DNA of 64,000 nt. It comes from Ideonella_A sakaiensis_A. GTDB lineage: Bacteria; Pseudomonadota; Gammaproteobacteria; Burkholderiales; Burkholderiaceae_C. The notes under the pieces were generated by a model. It was not told the DNA's origin. It saw only the letters and a list, made by a program, of their open reading frames with translations, and ran no database searches. The translations under genes and the position numbers were made by a program. Shown here one piece after another: positions 16,609 to 25,390 of the stretch; within the stretch, counting starts at the first letter, position 1; each line of letters begins with the position of its first letter. The stretch is from NCBI RefSeq assembly GCF_048320135.1, contig NZ_CP182947.1:4154001-4218000 (forward strand), read 5' to 3'.

Positions 16609-17793
16609 ATGCAACACAAAGTCATCGTCGCCGGAGTCGGCATGGTCCCGTTCGCAAAGCCCGGTGCGAGCGAGCCTTACAACATCATGGGGGCGCAGGC
16701 CACTCGCCAGGCATTGGTGGACGCCGGGATCGAATATACGTCGGTTCAGCAAGCCTATGTCGGCTACGTCTACGGCGATTCCACCTGCGGCCAGCGGGCG
16801 CTGTATCCGGTGGGCATGACCGGCATTCCGATCGTCAACGTCAACAACAACTGCTCGACGGGCTCGTCGGCGCTGTTCCTGGCGCGTCAGGCGGTGCAGT
16901 CGGGCGCGGCAGACTGCGTGCTGGCGCTCGGCTTCGAGCAAATGCAGCCCGGTGCCATCAAGGCCGCATTCACCGACCGACCGACGCCGTTCGAGCAATT
17001 CGACGATGCCACCGACGCGCTGGTCGGTCATCCCGAGATCCCGCTCGCGCTGCGCTACTTCGGTGGCGCCGGCAAGGCCCATATGGACAAGTACGGCACC
17101 CAGCTGGAAACCTTTGCGCGCATCCGCGCCAAGGCCAGCCGCCATGCGGTCAACAACCCGCTGGCGCTGTTCCGCAAGGAGGTCACGACGGAAGACGTGA
17201 TGGCCTCGCCGATGCTATGGGACGGGGTGATGACGCGCCTGATGGCCTGCCCGCCCACTTGCGGTGCCGCAGCCGCGGTGATCTGCTCCGAATCCTTCGC
17301 AAGGAAACACCACCTGAACGTCAAGGTCTGCATCACGGCGCAGGCGATGACGACCGATTTCGACAGCACCTTCGACTCCAAGGACATGATGCGTGTGGTC
17401 GGCTACGACATGGCACGCGAGGCCGGCCGGCAGGTCTACGAGCAGGCCGGGATCGGCCCTGGCGACATCGACGTGGTCGAGTTGCACGACTGCTTTGCTC
17501 AGAATGAACTGATCACCTACGAAGGTCTGGGCCTGTGTCGGGAAGGCGGTGCCGAGAAGTTCGTGCGCGATGGCGACAACACCTATGGCGGCAAAGTCGT
17601 CACCAATCCTTCGGGTGGCTTGCTGTCCAAGGGCCACCCGCTCGGCGCCACCGGTCTGGCGCAGTGTCATGAGTTGACGCACCAGTTGCGCGGCACGGCC
17701 GACAAGCGCCAGGTGAAGGACGCGCGCGTCGCGTTGCAGCACAACCTCGGACTGGGCGGTGCCTGCGTGGTCACGCTTTACCAGAGCGTGTGA
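16609..17793 (+). CDS. SCPx-type (sterol carrier protein X) 3-oxoacyl-CoA thiolase
   Basis: This 394-residue thiolase closely follows the thiolase domain of peroxisomal SCPx: 'VNVNNNCSTGSSALFLARQ' with the nucleophilic Cys near residue 82, 'VVELHDCFAQNELITYEGLG' near residue 290 and 'SKGHPLGATGLAQCHEL' near residue 340. It ends with 'LQHNLGLGGACVVTLY'. SCPx thiolase cleaves 3-oxo, 2-methyl-branched acyl-CoA such as those from pristanic acid and sterol side chains. The SCP2 lipid-binding domain is absent. The start has GGGAGG at 8-bp spacing. Two hot-dog proteins and an SDR follow immediately. A second member begins at 63871. Confidence 0.92.
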   Translation: MQHKVIVAGVGMVPFAKPGASEPYNIMGAQATRQALVDAGIEYTSVQQAYVGYVYGDSTCGQRALYPVGMTGIPIVNVNNNCSTGSSALFLARQAVQSGAADCVLALGFEQMQPGAIKAAFTDRPTPFEQFDDATDALVGHPEIPLALRYFGGAGKAHMDKYGTQLETFARIRAKASRHAVNNPLALFRKEVTTEDVMASPMLWDGVMTRLMACPPTCGAAAAVICSESFARKHHLNVKVCITAQAMTTDFDSTFDSKDMMRVVGYDMAREAGRQVYEQAGIGPGDIDVVELHDCFAQNELITYEGLGLCREGGAEKFVRDGDNTYGGKVVTNPSGGLLSKGHPLGATGLAQCHELTHQLRGTADKRQVKDARVALQHNLGLGGACVVTLYQSV

Positions 17794-18239
17794 ACGTGAT
17801 CGACAAGAAATACATCGGCTATACGCTTTCCCCCGTGAGCTGGGACGTGGAGAAGGGCCGCATCGCATTCTTCGCCAAGGTGATCGGCCTCGCCGACCCG
17901 ATCCACACGGACGAGGCCGCCGCGAAGGCGGCCGGCTACCGCGGCATCGTCGCGCCGCCGACCTTCATCTTCGGCGCGTCGGGCGATACCGGCGAGACGA
18001 TGCAGCTGATCGAGAAGCTCGAGATCGATCTCGGCAAGGTGCTGCACGGCGAGCAGCGCTTCGACTACCACGCGCCGGTCTGTGCCGGCGACACCTTGCG
18101 CTTCGAGTCGAGGGTCAGCGACATCTACGACAAGAAGAAGGGTGCGCTGGAGTTCGTCGTCAACGAATCGAAGGTAACAAACCAACTCGGCGAACGTGTT
18201 GCGGACCTGCATTCGGTTCTCGTCGTGCGCCATGCCTGA
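17790..18239 (+). CDS. MaoC-like dehydratase, N-terminal (FAS1-type) hot-dog protein
   Basis: This 149-residue protein resembles the N-terminal hot-dog half of two-part MaoC hydratases: 'SPVSWDVEKGRIAFFAKVIGLADPIH', 'GIVAPPTFIFGA' and 'GEQRFDYHAPVCAGDTLRF'. It lacks the full 'DxNPxHxD' active-site motif, which is in the next gene, so the two probably form a heterodimeric hydratase. The GTG start at 17790 overlaps the thiolase stop codon. The alternative GTG at 17796 cannot be excluded. Confidence 0.85.
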   Translation: MNVIDKKYIGYTLSPVSWDVEKGRIAFFAKVIGLADPIHTDEAAAKAAGYRGIVAPPTFIFGASGDTGETMQLIEKLEIDLGKVLHGEQRFDYHAPVCAGDTLRFESRVSDIYDKKKGALEFVVNESKVTNQLGERVADLHSVLVVRHA

Positions 18240-18249
18240 CGGAGATGCG

Positions 18250-18666
18250 ATGAAATTCGACGCCAAGAAGGTCAAGGTCGGCGACACCCTGCGCGTCTTG
18301 CAACCAGCACCGATCAGCCGTACCACGCTGGCGCTGTTTGCCGGCGCCTCCGGCGACCACAACCCCATCCACATCGATATCGACTTTGCGCAGCAGGCGG
18401 GCATGAAGGACGTATTCGCGCAAGGCATGTTGTCGATGGCCTATCTGGCCCGGGCGCTGACGCAATGGGTGCCCCAGCGGCGCATCCTGAGCTATGGCGT
18501 GCGTTTCGCCACCATCACTCAGGTCGGGGATCGGGTGCAGTGCAGCGGCAAGGTGGTGGAGAAGCTGATCTTCTGGAATCGCCCTTGTGCACGGATCGAA
18601 CTCATTGCGGCCAAGCGCAGCGGTGAAGTGACGTTGGCTGGCGAAGCGCTGGTGGCGTTGGATTGA
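18250..18666 (+). CDS. MaoC-like dehydratase, catalytic hot-dog subunit
   Basis: This 138-residue single hot-dog protein carries the hydratase-2 motif 'GASGDHNPIHID' near residue 34 and 'FAQGMLSMAYLARAL'. With its upstream partner it likely forms an (R)-specific enoyl-CoA hydratase, as in ChsH1/ChsH2-like pairs of steroid side-chain degradation (analogy from the family, not proven here). The ATG at 18250 follows GGAG; it begins 10 bp after the partner gene. A longer in-frame start at 18196 would overlap that gene. Confidence 0.87.
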   Translation: MKFDAKKVKVGDTLRVLQPAPISRTTLALFAGASGDHNPIHIDIDFAQQAGMKDVFAQGMLSMAYLARALTQWVPQRRILSYGVRFATITQVGDRVQCSGKVVEKLIFWNRPCARIELIAAKRSGEVTLAGEALVALD

Positions 18667-18697
18667 ATCGCGCACAACCGGCAGCGAGAACATATTG

Positions 18698-19525
18698 ATG
18701 AACAATCTCGAAGGCAAGGTCGCGATCGTCTCCGGTTCCGGACGCGGCATCGGGCGCGCGATTGCGATGAAGCTCGCCAGGGAAGGCGCCAGCGTCGTGG
18801 TCAATGACCTCGACCGGGCGCCCGCCGAGCAGACCGTGGCCGACATCAACGCCGTCGGCGGCAAGGTCATCGCCTGTATCGGCAGCGTCAATGCCGACGG
18901 CTTCGCCGAGCAGTTCGTCAAGTCGGCGCTGGACGGCTTTGGTGGCCTGGACATCATCGTCAACAACGCCGGCTATACCTGGGACAACGTGATCCAGAAG
19001 ATGACCGACGAGCAATGGCAATCGATCCTCGACGTGCACCTGACGGCGCCGTTCAAGATCCTTCGGGCCGCTGCCGACCACTTTCGGCAGATGGCAAAAC
19101 TGGAAGCCGAGGCCGGCCAGGAAATATTCCGCAAGGTGGTCAATATCTCGTCGATCGCCGGCACCGGCGGCAATGCGGGCCAGGCCAACTACTCGGCCGC
19201 CAAGTCCGGCATCGTCGGTCTGACCAAGGCGCTTTCCAAGGAATGGGGGCGTTACAAGGTCAATGTCAATGCCGTCGCGTTCGGCATGATCAGAACGGGA
19301 CTGACCGAAGCAACCGCAGGCGACGACGCGTCGATCGACGTCGAGGGCCGCCAGATCAAGGTCGGAGTCAACCCCGACCTGCTGGCGATGATGGAGCGCA
19401 GCATTCCGCTCGGCCGCAGCGGCACGCCCGAGGAGGCCGCTGGTTCGGTGTATCTGCTGTGCACGCCGGAGTCCAACTACATCAGCGGTCAGACCGTGAT
19501 CTGCGGCGGCGGACTGTCGATATGA
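18698..19525 (+). CDS. SDR-family 3-hydroxyacyl-CoA dehydrogenase-like
   Basis: This 275-residue classical SDR has 'VSGSGRGIGRA' near residue 10, 'VNNAGYTWDNVIQKM' near residue 88, catalytic 'NISSIAGTGGNAGQANYSAAK' in two parts near residues 150-168, and 'GQTVICGGG' at the C-terminus. It has an insertion ('KLEAEAGQEIFRK') before the catalytic Ser. It should oxidise the 3-hydroxyacyl-CoA made by the preceding hydratase pair, feeding the SCPx thiolase, so thiolase, hydratase and dehydrogenase are in one run. ATG 18698 is used; TTG at 18695 is possible. Confidence 0.88.
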   Translation: MNNLEGKVAIVSGSGRGIGRAIAMKLAREGASVVVNDLDRAPAEQTVADINAVGGKVIACIGSVNADGFAEQFVKSALDGFGGLDIIVNNAGYTWDNVIQKMTDEQWQSILDVHLTAPFKILRAAADHFRQMAKLEAEAGQEIFRKVVNISSIAGTGGNAGQANYSAAKSGIVGLTKALSKEWGRYKVNVNAVAFGMIRTGLTEATAGDDASIDVEGRQIKVGVNPDLLAMMERSIPLGRSGTPEEAAGSVYLLCTPESNYISGQTVICGGGLSI

Positions 19526-19601
19526 AAATGAAGACGCCTGATTCGAGCTCGGCTAGAACCCGGCCCTGCAGACGCCCCACGCGCACTCCAGGGGGCAGTT
19601 G

Positions 19602-21209
19602 ATGAGCCTGATGTCGACCACCGTCTCGCCGGGCAGCGACAGTTTTGGCCGCAATCGAGATGCCTACCGGGAACGCATTGCAGACCTGCAAACACGGCGC
19701 GCCAGCGCGCTGGCTGGCGGACCTGAGAAGGCACGCAGGCTGCACAAGGAGCGCGGCCAACTGCTGCCGCGCGAACGCCTGGCGGCGGTGCTCGATCCTG
19801 GCTCGCCGTTTCTCGAATTCGGCCAGCTCGCCGGCGACGGCCTGTACGAAGGCGTGCCGCCGGGCGGCAGCATCATCACCGGCATCGGGCTGGTCAGCGG
19901 CCGACCCTGCATGCTGATGATCCACGACGCGACGGTGAAGGGCGGCACCTATTACGGCATTACCGCGAAGAAACATGTGCGGGCCCAGATGGTCGCCTGG
20001 CAACATCGCCTGCCTTGCATCACGATGGTGCAGTCCGGTGGCGCCAACCTGCCCGAGCAGGCGCACATTTTTCCCGACGACGGACAGTTCGGCTCGATCT
20101 TCTACAACCAGATCCGCATGTCCGGCGAAGGCATCACGCAGATCGCCACCGTGCACGGCCCGTCCACCGCGGGTGGCGCCTACCTGCCGGCGCTGTGCGA
20201 CGAAGCGGTGATCGTGCGCAACCAGGGCGCCATGTTTCTCGGCGGGCCGCAGCTGGTGTATGCCGCGACCAGGGAAGTGGTCGATGTCGAGACGTTGGGT
20301 GGTGGCGACATGCACAGCCGCGTGAGTGGCGTCACCGACCATCTGGCGGAAAGCGACGGCCACGCCATTGCCATCGTGCGCGACATCGTGGCCAACCTGG
20401 GTACTGGACCAAAACAGCGCTGGGATGTGGCGATCCCGAAGCCGCCGCGACTCGATGCGCGCGAGATTTATGGCATCGTCAGTGCCGACAACCGCCACCC
20501 GACCGACAACCGCGAGGTGCTGGCGCGCCTGATCGATGACAGCGATCTGCAGGAATTCAAGCCGCTGTACGGCAGCTCGATGATCTGCGGCTTCGCGCGG
20601 ATCAAGGGCTTTCAGGTCGGAATCCTCGCCAACAACGGCGTCATCTTCTCCGAAAGTGCGCTGAAGGGTGCACACTTCATCGAGCTGGCATGCCAGCGTG
20701 ACATTCCGCTGCTGTTCATTGCCGATGTCTCGGGCTTCATGGTCGGTCAGACGGTCGAACGCGAAGGCATCGCCAAGCATGGCGCCAAGTTCATGACCGC
20801 GATGGCGTCGGCGAACGTGCCCCGCTACACCCTCATCACCGGCGGCTCGTACGCAGCGGCCTACCTGGCGATGTGTGGCCGCCCCTTCAAGCCGCACGTG
20901 ATGATGATGTGGCCCACCGGCCGCGCCGCGCTGATGGGCCCGGAACAGGCGGCGACAACGATGGCAATGGTGCGCGACAACATCCACGAACGCGAAGGCA
21001 CGAGCTGGACCGAAGCGGAAAAGGAGCGTTTCAAACAGCCGATCCGCGAGCAGTTCGAGACCTTCGCCAGCCCGTACAACTACGCCGCCAATCTGTGGTG
21101 CGACATGGTCATCGATCCGCTGGAGACGCGCGACATATTGGCCTTGCTGTTCGAGTTGGCGGGACGTCAGTCGCAGCGCGACACACAGTTCGGCGTATTC
21201 CGCATGTGA
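19602..21209 (+). CDS. Acyl-CoA carboxylase beta (carboxyltransferase) subunit, methylcrotonyl/geranyl-CoA type
   Basis: This 535-residue carboxyltransferase has the two crotonase-like lobes of the MCC beta family: 'SGGANLPEQAHIFPDDG' near residue 138, 'GPSTAGGAYLPALCDEAV' near residue 185, 'FLGGPQLVYAAT', and in the C lobe 'GGSYAAAYLAMCGRPFKPH' near residue 410 and 'MGPEQAATTMA'. It transfers carboxyl from biotin to a 3-methyl-2-enoyl-CoA in leucine or acyclic terpene degradation (Liu/Atu pathways). The biotin-bearing subunit is at 23366, separated by a dehydrogenase and a crotonase, as in liu/atu clusters. AGGGGG precedes the ATG at 19602. Confidence 0.9.
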   Translation: MSLMSTTVSPGSDSFGRNRDAYRERIADLQTRRASALAGGPEKARRLHKERGQLLPRERLAAVLDPGSPFLEFGQLAGDGLYEGVPPGGSIITGIGLVSGRPCMLMIHDATVKGGTYYGITAKKHVRAQMVAWQHRLPCITMVQSGGANLPEQAHIFPDDGQFGSIFYNQIRMSGEGITQIATVHGPSTAGGAYLPALCDEAVIVRNQGAMFLGGPQLVYAATREVVDVETLGGGDMHSRVSGVTDHLAESDGHAIAIVRDIVANLGTGPKQRWDVAIPKPPRLDAREIYGIVSADNRHPTDNREVLARLIDDSDLQEFKPLYGSSMICGFARIKGFQVGILANNGVIFSESALKGAHFIELACQRDIPLLFIADVSGFMVGQTVEREGIAKHGAKFMTAMASANVPRYTLITGGSYAAAYLAMCGRPFKPHVMMMWPTGRAALMGPEQAATTMAMVRDNIHEREGTSWTEAEKERFKQPIREQFETFASPYNYAANLWCDMVIDPLETRDILALLFELAGRQSQRDTQFGVFRM

Positions 21210-21243
21210 GCCACAACCCGGACCCTGACCGAGACGACTGGCC

Positions 21244-22404
21244 ATGAACTTCGACTACACCGAGACGCAGGGGCAGATCCGCGCCGCCGTCAAGGATCTG
21301 TGCAACGCCTTCGGCCCTGAGTACTGGCGCCAGCTCGCGCAGGACGGCGCGTACCCGGAAGCTTTCGTCGATGCAATGGCCAAGGCCGGCTGGCTGGCTG
21401 CGCTGATTCCGGAGGAATACGGTGGCGCGGGGTTGCCGCTGCTCGACGCCTGTCTGATCCTGCAGGAGGTCAACCAGAACGGCGGCAGCGCCGTGCATTG
21501 CCATGCCCAGATGTACACGATGGCGTCGATCATGCGCCACGGCACGGAGGCGCAGAAGCGGCGCACGCTGCCACGCATCGCCGACGGCAGCCTGCGCCTG
21601 CAGGCGTTTGGCGTGACCGAGCCCGACGCCGGTTCGAACACGCTGGCGATCAAGACCTTCGCTCGCAAGGTGCAAGGGGGCTACATCGTCAACGGGCAGA
21701 AGATCTGGACTTCGCGCTACAGTCACTCGCACATGTATCTGCTGATCGCGCGGACCACGCCGATCGACGCCGTGACGAAAAAGACCGACGGTCTGAGCCT
21801 GTTCCTGATCGACATCAAGAAAGCCGGCGCAGCGCTGAAGGCCACGCCGATCCGCACGATGATCAACCACCACACGTTCGAGGTGTTCATCGACAACCTC
21901 GAACTGAGCGACGATGACCGGATCGGCGAGGAAGGCAAGGGCTTTCACTACCTGCTTGACTCGCTGCACTCCGAGCGCCTGCTGGTCGCGAGTGAGGCGG
22001 TTGGCGACGGGCACTGGTTCGTCGAGAAAGCGGCTCGCTACGGCAGCGAGCGCGTCGTCTTTGACCGCCCGATCGGCGCCAACCAGGGCGTGCAGTTCCC
22101 GATAGCGCGCGCGCACATGAATATCGAAGCTGCCGAGCTGATGCGCAACAAGGCTGCCAGCTTGTTCGACGCCGGGTTGCCGTGCGGCCGTGAGGCGACG
22201 ATGGTCAAGTACCTGGCCAGCGAAGCCGCCTGGGAGGCGGCGGAGGCCGCGATGACGACTTTCGGCGGTTATGGTGTGGCGTGCGAGTACGACATCGAAC
22301 GCAAGTGGAAAGAGAGCCGCTTGTTCCGAACCGCACCGATCTCCAACAACCTGGTGCTGGCGCAAGTTGCCGAGCACCTGCTGGGCATGCCCCGCTCGTA
22401 CTGA
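21244..22404 (+). CDS. Acyl-CoA dehydrogenase, isovaleryl-type catalytic base
   Basis: This 386-residue flavoprotein has 'GVTEPDAGSNTLAIKT' near residue 123 and 'KIWTSRYSHSHMYLLIART'. The likely catalytic Glu is in 'LHSERLLVASEAVGDG' near residue 243; the MCAD position reads 'FRTAPISNNLV'. It ends in 'LGMPRSY'. Lying between the carboxylase beta and alpha genes, it takes the place of isovaleryl/citronellyl-CoA dehydrogenase in liu/atu clusters and should make the 2-enoyl-CoA that is carboxylated. The start is 34 bp after the beta subunit. Confidence 0.9.
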   Translation: MNFDYTETQGQIRAAVKDLCNAFGPEYWRQLAQDGAYPEAFVDAMAKAGWLAALIPEEYGGAGLPLLDACLILQEVNQNGGSAVHCHAQMYTMASIMRHGTEAQKRRTLPRIADGSLRLQAFGVTEPDAGSNTLAIKTFARKVQGGYIVNGQKIWTSRYSHSHMYLLIARTTPIDAVTKKTDGLSLFLIDIKKAGAALKATPIRTMINHHTFEVFIDNLELSDDDRIGEEGKGFHYLLDSLHSERLLVASEAVGDGHWFVEKAARYGSERVVFDRPIGANQGVQFPIARAHMNIEAAELMRNKAASLFDAGLPCGREATMVKYLASEAAWEAAEAAMTTFGGYGVACEYDIERKWKESRLFRTAPISNNLVLAQVAEHLLGMPRSY

Positions 22405-22411
22405 GACGCCG

Positions 22412-23245
22412 ATGGATTACGAAACGCTGTTGATCCATCCCGCTTCAGACACGGAACCGGCCGATGGCATTCGTTGCCTGGTGCTGAACCGTCCCGAAGT
22501 GATGAATGCGATGAATACCCAGATGTTCGTCGACCTGCGCAATGCGCTGCACGAGCTGGCGTTCGACGACAGCCTGCGCGTGCTGATCGTCACCGGTGCC
22601 GGCGAACGCGCCTTCTGCACCGGCGGCGATCTGAAGGAGCGCGGCGGCGTGAGCCCTTCAACCGGTGCCCGGAATGCACCAATGACCGATGCCTGCTGGC
22701 GTCGCCAGCACCAGATGGCCGAGGAAGCGCTGCTGGCAGTCAAGGATTTTCCGCGCCCGGTGATCGCCGCGGTCGAAGGCCATGCCCACGGCGGTGGGTG
22801 CGAAATGGCGCTGATGTGCGACTGGATCGTCGCCGGGCGCAATGCGGTATTCTCGCTGCCTGAGGTGCGGCGCGGCATCATGCCCGGCGGCGGCGGCATC
22901 CAGAACCTGGTGCGTGCGGTCGGTGCGCGGCGCGCCAAGCAGCTGCTGCTGACGGCGCGGCGCTTCTCGGCCGAGCAGGCCGCGATCTGGGACATGGTGA
23001 CCACGCTTGCGGAACCCGGCCAGGCGCTGACGGTCGCCGTGGCCGAAGCGCGCGAGATCGTGCTTGCCGCGCCGATGTCGGTGCATTACGCCAAGCTGGC
23101 CGCCTCGCGAGGTGGCGAGGTCGACTTCCACACCGGCTACGCGCTCGACATTGCCGCCTACAACGTGCTGGTGTCGTCGGACGATCGTCTCGAAGGTGTG
23201 AAGGCATTCAACGAGAAGCGTCTGCCGCGCTGGAGCGCCCGCTAG
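22412..23245 (+). CDS. Enoyl-CoA hydratase/isomerase
   Basis: This 277-residue crotonase has 'GAGERAFCTGGDLKERGG' near residue 62, 'GHAHGGGCEMALMCDW' near residue 120 with the first catalytic Glu, and 'FSLPEVRRGIMPGGGG' near residue 148 with the second. Both catalytic Glu positions are present, so it should be a true 2-enoyl-CoA hydratase. The ATG at 22412 starts 7 bp after the dehydrogenase stop codon; the ORF extension upstream overlaps that gene. It is followed by a 120-bp stretch carrying a duplicated fragment of the next gene. Confidence 0.9.
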   Translation: MDYETLLIHPASDTEPADGIRCLVLNRPEVMNAMNTQMFVDLRNALHELAFDDSLRVLIVTGAGERAFCTGGDLKERGGVSPSTGARNAPMTDACWRRQHQMAEEALLAVKDFPRPVIAAVEGHAHGGGCEMALMCDWIVAGRNAVFSLPEVRRGIMPGGGGIQNLVRAVGARRAKQLLLTARRFSAEQAAIWDMVTTLAEPGQALTVAVAEAREIVLAAPMSVHYAKLAASRGGEVDFHTGYALDIAAYNVLVSSDDRLEGVKAFNEKRLPRWSAR

Positions 23246-23365
23246 TGCCCATCCCGATCCTGATTGCCAACCGCGGCGACCAGCCGACGCGTGTCGGCGC
23301 AGCGGCGAAGCCAGAATGCCTGGCTCGCGCAGCGTGCGCGGGCGATCACGCCGCGGGAGCCTGCG
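23246..23365 (+). repeat. Gap carrying a duplicated 5' fragment of the biotin carboxylase gene
   Basis: After the crotonase stop, a GTG begins a 42-codon frame coding 'PIPILIANRGDQPTR', ending at 23373. Bases 23256-23279 are identical over 24 nt to 23377-23400, the first codons of the real carboxylase gene (the LIANRG motif). The remainder shows no carboxylase similarity. It looks like a remnant of a duplication or an indel at the gene start. It may be a decayed former start, or a short translated leader; I favour a remnant. Confidence 0.6.
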
Positions 23366-25360
23366 ATGTTTAGGAAGATCCTGATTGCCAACCGCGGCGA
23401 GATCGCCTGCCGCATCGCCCGTACCTGCCAGCGCCTGGGCATCGCGGTGGCTGGCGTGCATTCGAGTGTCGATCGGGATGCACTGCACACGGCCGTGATC
23501 GGCGAATCGATCGGCATCGGTGGCGCCACCGCGACCGAAAGTTATTTGCGCATTGACGCAGTGATCGATGCCGCCCGGCGCAGCGGCGCGCAGGCCATCC
23601 ACCCCGGCTACGGTTTCCTGGCCGAGAACCCTGAGTTTGCACGGGCGGTCGAGGCCGCCGGCCTGGTCTTCATCGGCCCGACACCCGAAGTCATCGAGCG
23701 CCTGGGAAACAAGGCATCCGCCAAAGCCGAGGCGCGCGCGGCCGGCGTGCCCGTATTGGGGGGCGGCGAGCAGGCCAGTTTCGACTCCGAACTGGTTGCC
23801 GCCTGGGCGCGCGCGCTGCCGCTGCCGGTGCTGCTCAAGCCGGCCGCCGGCGGCGGCGGCAAGGGCATGCATGTGGTGTGGCAGACGCAGGCTCTGCCGG
23901 AGGCCATTTCCACCGCCATGCGCGAAGCCCGCAGCTCCTTTGGCGACCCAGCGCTGATTGTCGAACCTTATGTCGAGCGCGGCCGGCACGTCGAGGTGCA
24001 GATTGCCGGCGACGGCCGCGGCGAGGTGATCCACCTTTTCGAGCGCGAATGCACGCTGCAGCGCCGGCACCAGAAGCTGATCGAAGAGGCGCCCGCCGCG
24101 CCGTTGCCGGCGGGCCTGCGCGAACACTTGCTGGCTGACGCGGTGAGGCTTGCGCAGCGCCTGCACTACCGGGGTGTCGGCACGGTCGAATTCCTCGTGT
24201 CCGGGGATCGGCACTGGTTCCTCGAGGTCAACCCGCGACTGCAGGTCGAGCATCCGGTGACGGAGGAGGTAACCGGTGTCGACATCGTCGAGCTGATGCT
24301 GCGCGTGGCCGCCGGCAAGGGCTTGCCGCTGCGCCAGTCCGAGGTCGTGCTGCGCGGCCATGCGGTCGAGGCCCGGGTCTGCGCCGAGGACGCCGAACAC
24401 GGCTTCATGCCGTCCACCGGCGAGATCGTCGAGGTGATGTTCCCGGCCCGCGACGTACGTGTCGAAACGGGCGTGCGCGCCGGCTCGGTGGTGACGCCAT
24501 ATTACGATTCGATGCTGGCCAAATTGATCGTTCGCGCACCGGATCGGCAAACCGCCCTCGACCGCCTCGCGCTTGCGCTCGGCGATACGCGCGTGTTCGG
24601 TGTGACGACGAATTGCAGTTTCCTGCAGCATCTGATCGCACTTCCGCAAACGCGCGATGGCAGCTTTCACACCCGCAGCGTCGACGAGGCATTGCTGAAG
24701 CAAATCGGCGTCGATGGCACGCCGCTATCTTTGCTCGCCGCCGCCGCGGCGTGGTGGCTGCTCGAGGCGCGCAAGGCCGGCGCGGGCTACGGTGCCTGGT
24801 CGGCACCCGACGTGACCGGTTGGCATATGCATGCCGGCGACGAACCCGTGACCGCGGTGCCCACGCTGCTGCTTCGCGATGGCGCGAAGTTGCACGAGAT
24901 TCGTTTCGGCCTGCCGGCCCCCGATGGCCAGATGCTGGTCCAGGTGGGCCAAGAGCGCGTGCTGTTGTCACTGCGCCGGATCGGCGAACAGTGGCGCCTT
25001 GGCGTCGGCGATGACGTCCAGACCGTCGCCATTGCTCACCGCGACGGCCGGCTGTTCGTGCAGGCACCCGGCAGCTCGCATCAGTTGGAAGCCATCGGTT
25101 ACCTGGCGCGGGCTGCGGCTGCGAATGTGACCTCCGGTGAACTGCGAACGCCGATGATGGGCACGATCCTGCAGACCCATGCAGCGGTCGGCGACACGCT
25201 GCGCGTCGGCGACGTGGTGGTGACGATGGAGTCGATGAAGATGGAGTTGAAGATCTGCGCTGAACACGACGGCGTGCTGCGCAGCCTGACCGTCGTCGCC
25301 GGGCAGACGGTAGAGCGCGGGTTGGTGGTCGCGCTGGTTGATGCCATCGAAGCCGAGTGA
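23366..25360 (+). CDS. Acyl-CoA carboxylase alpha subunit (biotin carboxylase + BCCP fusion)
   Basis: This 664-residue protein has an N-terminal biotin carboxylase (residues 1-450: 'ILIANRGEIACRIARTC', 'IHPGYGFLAENPEFA', glycine-rich 'KPAAGGGGKGMHVV' ATP loop near residue 155, 'EVNPRLQVEHPVTEEVTG' near residue 290). A linking domain and a C-terminal biotinyl domain (residues 590-660) follow, with 'VVVTMESMKMELKI' where the second Lys-adjacent motif carries biotin (MKM). It partners the beta subunit at 19602 as a methylcrotonyl/geranyl-CoA carboxylase-type enzyme. The start has GGGAG at 8-bp spacing. Confidence 0.92.
   Translation: MFRKILIANRGEIACRIARTCQRLGIAVAGVHSSVDRDALHTAVIGESIGIGGATATESYLRIDAVIDAARRSGAQAIHPGYGFLAENPEFARAVEAAGLVFIGPTPEVIERLGNKASAKAEARAAGVPVLGGGEQASFDSELVAAWARALPLPVLLKPAAGGGGKGMHVVWQTQALPEAISTAMREARSSFGDPALIVEPYVERGRHVEVQIAGDGRGEVIHLFERECTLQRRHQKLIEEAPAAPLPAGLREHLLADAVRLAQRLHYRGVGTVEFLVSGDRHWFLEVNPRLQVEHPVTEEVTGVDIVELMLRVAAGKGLPLRQSEVVLRGHAVEARVCAEDAEHGFMPSTGEIVEVMFPARDVRVETGVRAGSVVTPYYDSMLAKLIVRAPDRQTALDRLALALGDTRVFGVTTNCSFLQHLIALPQTRDGSFHTRSVDEALLKQIGVDGTPLSLLAAAAAWWLLEARKAGAGYGAWSAPDVTGWHMHAGDEPVTAVPTLLLRDGAKLHEIRFGLPAPDGQMLVQVGQERVLLSLRRIGEQWRLGVGDDVQTVAIAHRDGRLFVQAPGSSHQLEAIGYLARAAAANVTSGELRTPMMGTILQTHAAVGDTLRVGDVVVTMESMKMELKICAEHDGVLRSLTVVAGQTVERGLVVALVDAIEAE
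23377..23400 (+). repeat. 24-bp direct repeat copy 2 (copy 1 at 23256-23279)
   Basis: An exact 24-nt copy of 23256-23279 lies here, within codons 4-12 of the biotin carboxylase gene, 121 bp from the first copy. The repeat encodes the conserved ILIANRG region. Confidence 0.8.
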
Positions 25361-25390
25361 TCGCCTTGCACACATCTTGAGGAGACCGTA

